Origin: an uncultured Pseudomonadales bacterium
GTDB taxonomy: Bacteria; Pseudomonadota; Gammaproteobacteria; Pseudomonadales; Pseudohongiellaceae
Assembly: GCA_943789485.1 (NCBI GenBank)
Contig: CALSUH010000010.1
Coordinates: 16,457 to 80,456, forward strand
DNA length: 64,000 bases
Direction: 5' to 3'
Part shown: positions 59,798 through 64,000 of the stretch, in pieces
Position numbering within the stretch: position 1 is the first letter of the stretch
Layout: each line of letters begins with the position of its first letter
Made by a program: the position numbers and the translations under genes
Notes under the pieces: model-generated
The model's database searches: none
Told to the model about the DNA's origin: nothing
Seen by the model: the letters and a program-made list of their open reading frames with translations, nothing else

Positions 59798-59855
59798 TAC
59801 AAGTACAAGTACAAGTACAAGTACAAGTACAAGTACAAGTACAAGTACAAGTACA
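59798..59855 (+). repeat. Hexanucleotide microsatellite (TACAAG), 9.7 copies
   Basis: TACAAG is repeated nine times without an error, followed by TACA. It starts 8 bases after the -10 element of the MerR-type promoter and therefore lies in the 5' leader of the czc transcript. It could encode (Gln-Val) repeats in one frame, but the nearest ATG (59788) overlaps the -10 box and is not transcribed from this promoter. Length is likely to vary between strains. Confidence 0.95.
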
Positions 59856-60007
59856 GGCACAGGCACTTTCCATAAAGGCGGTTTACAGAATCTCTATGAA
59901 TTTTCTGGCTCTCGACAAAATTGGTGCCTTTGGCACATTAGGCTCTGCACCTATGCTATGCATATTTGGGTTTAATCCCACGCAGATGTGAGATACTCTG
60001 GTCAGAT

Positions 60008-60412
60008 ATGAAAAAGCAAATCAACACAGTACAAAGTATACCGGCGTTTTTGGCCGTGCTGCTGCTGTTGATTGCCAGTTCTTCACACATCCATCTCCGC
60101 TACTGCCTCGATGGAGATGAAGCTCCTGTATCAATTCACTTCGAAACTAACGACTCGCATCCAAGCGAAATTGATTTAATTAGCGGGATTGCCGAAGCTG
60201 ATCAATCGGATATAGAGAGTGAGCTTTCTCTAGATACTCTGCGAGATAAAAGTTCCAAAATTTCAATAGATGCAGTCGCATCATTTAATAGCTACTCAAC
60301 TGTAGCTGTATCCCTGTCTCCAATTCTATTCTTGCTTCACCCGCCCGAGACTCTTCCCAATAAACCAGCAACACTTCGTCCTCTCACTCGCGCACCTCCT
60401 GTATTAGCCTGA
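60008..60412 (+). CDS. Hypothetical exported protein of the czc operon
   Basis: 134 residues from ATG 60008 (the longer frame from 59966 has no ribosome site). Hydrophobic N-terminus (IPAFLAVLLLLIASSSHIHL), then a His/Asp/Glu-containing part (HIHLRYCLDGDEAPVSIHFETNDSHPSEIDL) with single Cys and several His, suited to bind metal, and an Ala/Pro tail. Small proteins of this appearance are found before CzcC genes in marine gammaproteobacteria, but I cannot name the family. The gap to czcC is 74 bases. Confidence 0.6.
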   Translation: MKKQINTVQSIPAFLAVLLLLIASSSHIHLRYCLDGDEAPVSIHFETNDSHPSEIDLISGIAEADQSDIESELSLDTLRDKSSKISIDAVASFNSYSTVAVSLSPILFLLHPPETLPNKPATLRPLTRAPPVLA

Positions 60413-60486
60413 AGACTATCTAAGTAAGTTGGCTCGAACTCTTTTTTGAGTCGTTGCCTATACCGGCTATTTGCAGGGGAAAACTA

Positions 60487-61740
60487 ATGAACATGAATTG
60501 CTTAGTGATTGTGGTGTGTGCTGCAGTCATAGGCCCAGCGTCAAATGCTCAGGATATGCTGACTGGCACTATCTCGTTGCGTAATGCGCTGAATGCCACA
60601 ATTGAAGCCCATCCTAGCCTGCGGAGTTTTCCACTTCGCAATGAGGCATTACAGGGTACTAGAGAAATTGCTGACTTAAGACCAGCCTTCACGATAGGAG
60701 CCGAAGTAGAGAACGCTCTCGGCACCGGCGATATTAGAGATTTTACCGGGGCAGAGGCAACCTTGAGGCTGTCCAACGTCGTTGAAATGGGTGGTAAGAG
60801 GGCGGCTCGGGTAGGTGTAGTGAGTCGAAGAATTGAAGCCTTAGATGCAGAGCAACGAGTTGTTGAACTTGATTTACTTGTGGAAGTAGTCCGAAGGTTT
60901 ATTGACGTAGCAACTACCCAAGAGCAAGTGGAGTTGCAGTCGCAGTACACAGCTATAGCTGAACAGACTATCAATATCATCCAACCATTAGTCACTGCTG
61001 GTCAGGCACCACAGTTAGAACTGGATAGAGCGAATTCAGCATTGCTGCGAGCGCGCTTAGCTGAGCAAGCCGCGACTGCCAGACTTGAGAGTTCAAGTAT
61101 TCGTCTCGCTAATATGTGGGCGAATAACTTTCCAAGATTTGACGCGGTGGATGCTGACTTCTTATCCGTTGGACAAGTCGGATCGATTGAATCAATTTTG
61201 TCGGAATTGTCAGAGAATCCTGATATTGAGTACTTCGCTGCTGAAGCCCGCCTTCTAGAAGCGCAACTTCAATTAGCGCAAACACGCCAGCAAGGCGACA
61301 TATCATGGTCGGCGGGAATTCAGCACCTGAAGGAATTTGATGATACCGGATTAGCTTTCGGTGTCACGATACCACTCTCTAATAAAGCTCGCGCATCAGG
61401 CGCCATGCGAACAGCGCGTGCTAATTTGCAGGAAGTAGAAGCGCGTCGACTCACAGCGCTTAATGCAATTGAAGGCGAAATTCGATCGCTGCATCAGTCG
61501 TTGCGACAAGCAATTACAGAAGTTAACAGCCTGCAACAACAAGTTATTCCAGTTCTTCAAAATGTGCAGCAGCAAACGCAGTCAGCGTATGCGGTCGGCA
61601 ATTACAGTTATGTCGAGCTAATAAGTGCGCAGCAAGAGTTTTTGGATGCTCAGCTTTCACTCATCTCAAGCGCCAGCAATGCTCACAAAATTCGAGCAGA
61701 AATTGAGCGGCTCAGTGGAATTCCACTGTCAGGACAATAA
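60487..61740 (+). CDS. czcC: CzcC-type outer-membrane efflux protein
   Basis: 417 residues from ATG 60487 (AGGGG site). Signal peptide (CLVIVVCAAVIGPASNAQ). OEP/TolC family: LRNALNATIEAHPSLRSFPL, the central coiled coils with DLLVEVVRRFIDVATTQEQVELQSQYTAIAEQTINIIQPLVTAGQAPQLELDRANSALLRARL, and SQRTLxAYAVGNYSYVELISAQQEFLDAQLSLI near the end. Forms the outer-membrane duct of the tripartite heavy-metal pump. Transcribed with czcB and czcA, controlled by the MerR-type promoter. Confidence 0.9.
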   Translation: MNMNCLVIVVCAAVIGPASNAQDMLTGTISLRNALNATIEAHPSLRSFPLRNEALQGTREIADLRPAFTIGAEVENALGTGDIRDFTGAEATLRLSNVVEMGGKRAARVGVVSRRIEALDAEQRVVELDLLVEVVRRFIDVATTQEQVELQSQYTAIAEQTINIIQPLVTAGQAPQLELDRANSALLRARLAEQAATARLESSSIRLANMWANNFPRFDAVDADFLSVGQVGSIESILSELSENPDIEYFAAEARLLEAQLQLAQTRQQGDISWSAGIQHLKEFDDTGLAFGVTIPLSNKARASGAMRTARANLQEVEARRLTALNAIEGEIRSLHQSLRQAITEVNSLQQQVIPVLQNVQQQTQSAYAVGNYSYVELISAQQEFLDAQLSLISSASNAHKIRAEIERLSGIPLSGQ

Positions 61741-61753
61741 CGAGGATAAGATC

Positions 61754-64000
<2,247 letters not shown>

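Noticed and set aside
59740..59850. N-terminal (Tyr-Leu)n extension of the MerR protein
   Set aside because: It arises from the same microsatellite read on the other strand and would pass through the operator; the normal MerR start is at 59739.
59755..59991. Plus-strand frame with (Gln-Val)n from the hexamer repeat
   Set aside because: Its ATG (59788) overlaps the -10 box of the promoter, no ribosome site, and the sequence is only the translation of the microsatellite.

Overview
The window comes from a Gram-negative bacterium, most likely a marine gammaproteobacterium. Its flagellar regulators are of the Pseudomonas/Vibrio polar-flagellum type (FleQ, FleS, FleR, several sigma-54 promoters, FlgM). 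The stator is of the sodium-driven PomA/PomB type. An NhaC-type antiporter, a PSCyt-type DUF1592/DUF1552 cluster and REP-associated elements fit the same picture. No rRNA, complete tRNA or CRISPR array was seen.

Region 1 (1-36229) is almost entirely flagellar. On the minus strand lie flgA, flgM, flgN and the start of flgZ. Divergent from them is one long plus-strand run flgBCDEFGHIJKL. Then come flagellin (interrupted by small frameshifts), flaG, fliD, fliS, fliT and an atypical PilZ gene. On the minus strand, read from 30539 downward, are fleQ, fleS, fleR, fliE, fliF, fliH, fliI, fliJ, fliK, fliL and fliN. The switch genes fliG and fliM are absent from their usual places in this order. An AAA-SPOR gene, a second fliL, pomA, pomB and a second atypical PilZ gene with an Asp/Gln/Asn repeat tail close the block. 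Good sigma-54 sites precede flgA, flgB, fliD, fleS and fliK, and FliA-like sites precede flgM and fliC.

Region 2 (36618-47623) is metabolic: an NhaC antiporter, a tiny membrane protein with a hypothetical partner, an MFS permease, an acyl-CoA ligase, a carotenoid/lignostilbene oxygenase, a double-HxlR regulator, a nitronate monooxygenase-like enzyme and an exported HpcH/HpaI-type aldolase. A 12-base motif recurs before the MFS gene and twice between the ligase and the oxygenase, suggesting one small regulon.

Region 3 (46422-58510) is a mosaic of repeats and single genes: an esterase, a DUF1592 cytochrome c-like protein + DUF1552 + ankyrin operon, a RAYT transposase with its own inverted repeats, and a carboxylesterase. 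GGGGTCAGAG-type repeats sit directly against stop codons, and two divergent fragments of the 3' half of a tRNA-Phe lie in long hairpins.

Region 4 (58580-64000) is a heavy-metal locus: an exported HMA-thioredoxin fusion, a convergent MerR-family regulator, a hypothetical exported protein and a CzcC-CzcB-CzcA efflux system, the last cut by the window end. The fusion gene carries two in-frame TGA codons exactly where the two metal-binding cysteines of the GMTCxxC motif belong. The frame is intact on both sides and a hairpin follows. The simplest reading is a double-selenocysteine (UxxU) metal-binding protein, which a standard gene caller truncates to its C-terminal part. This is the most interesting object in the window.
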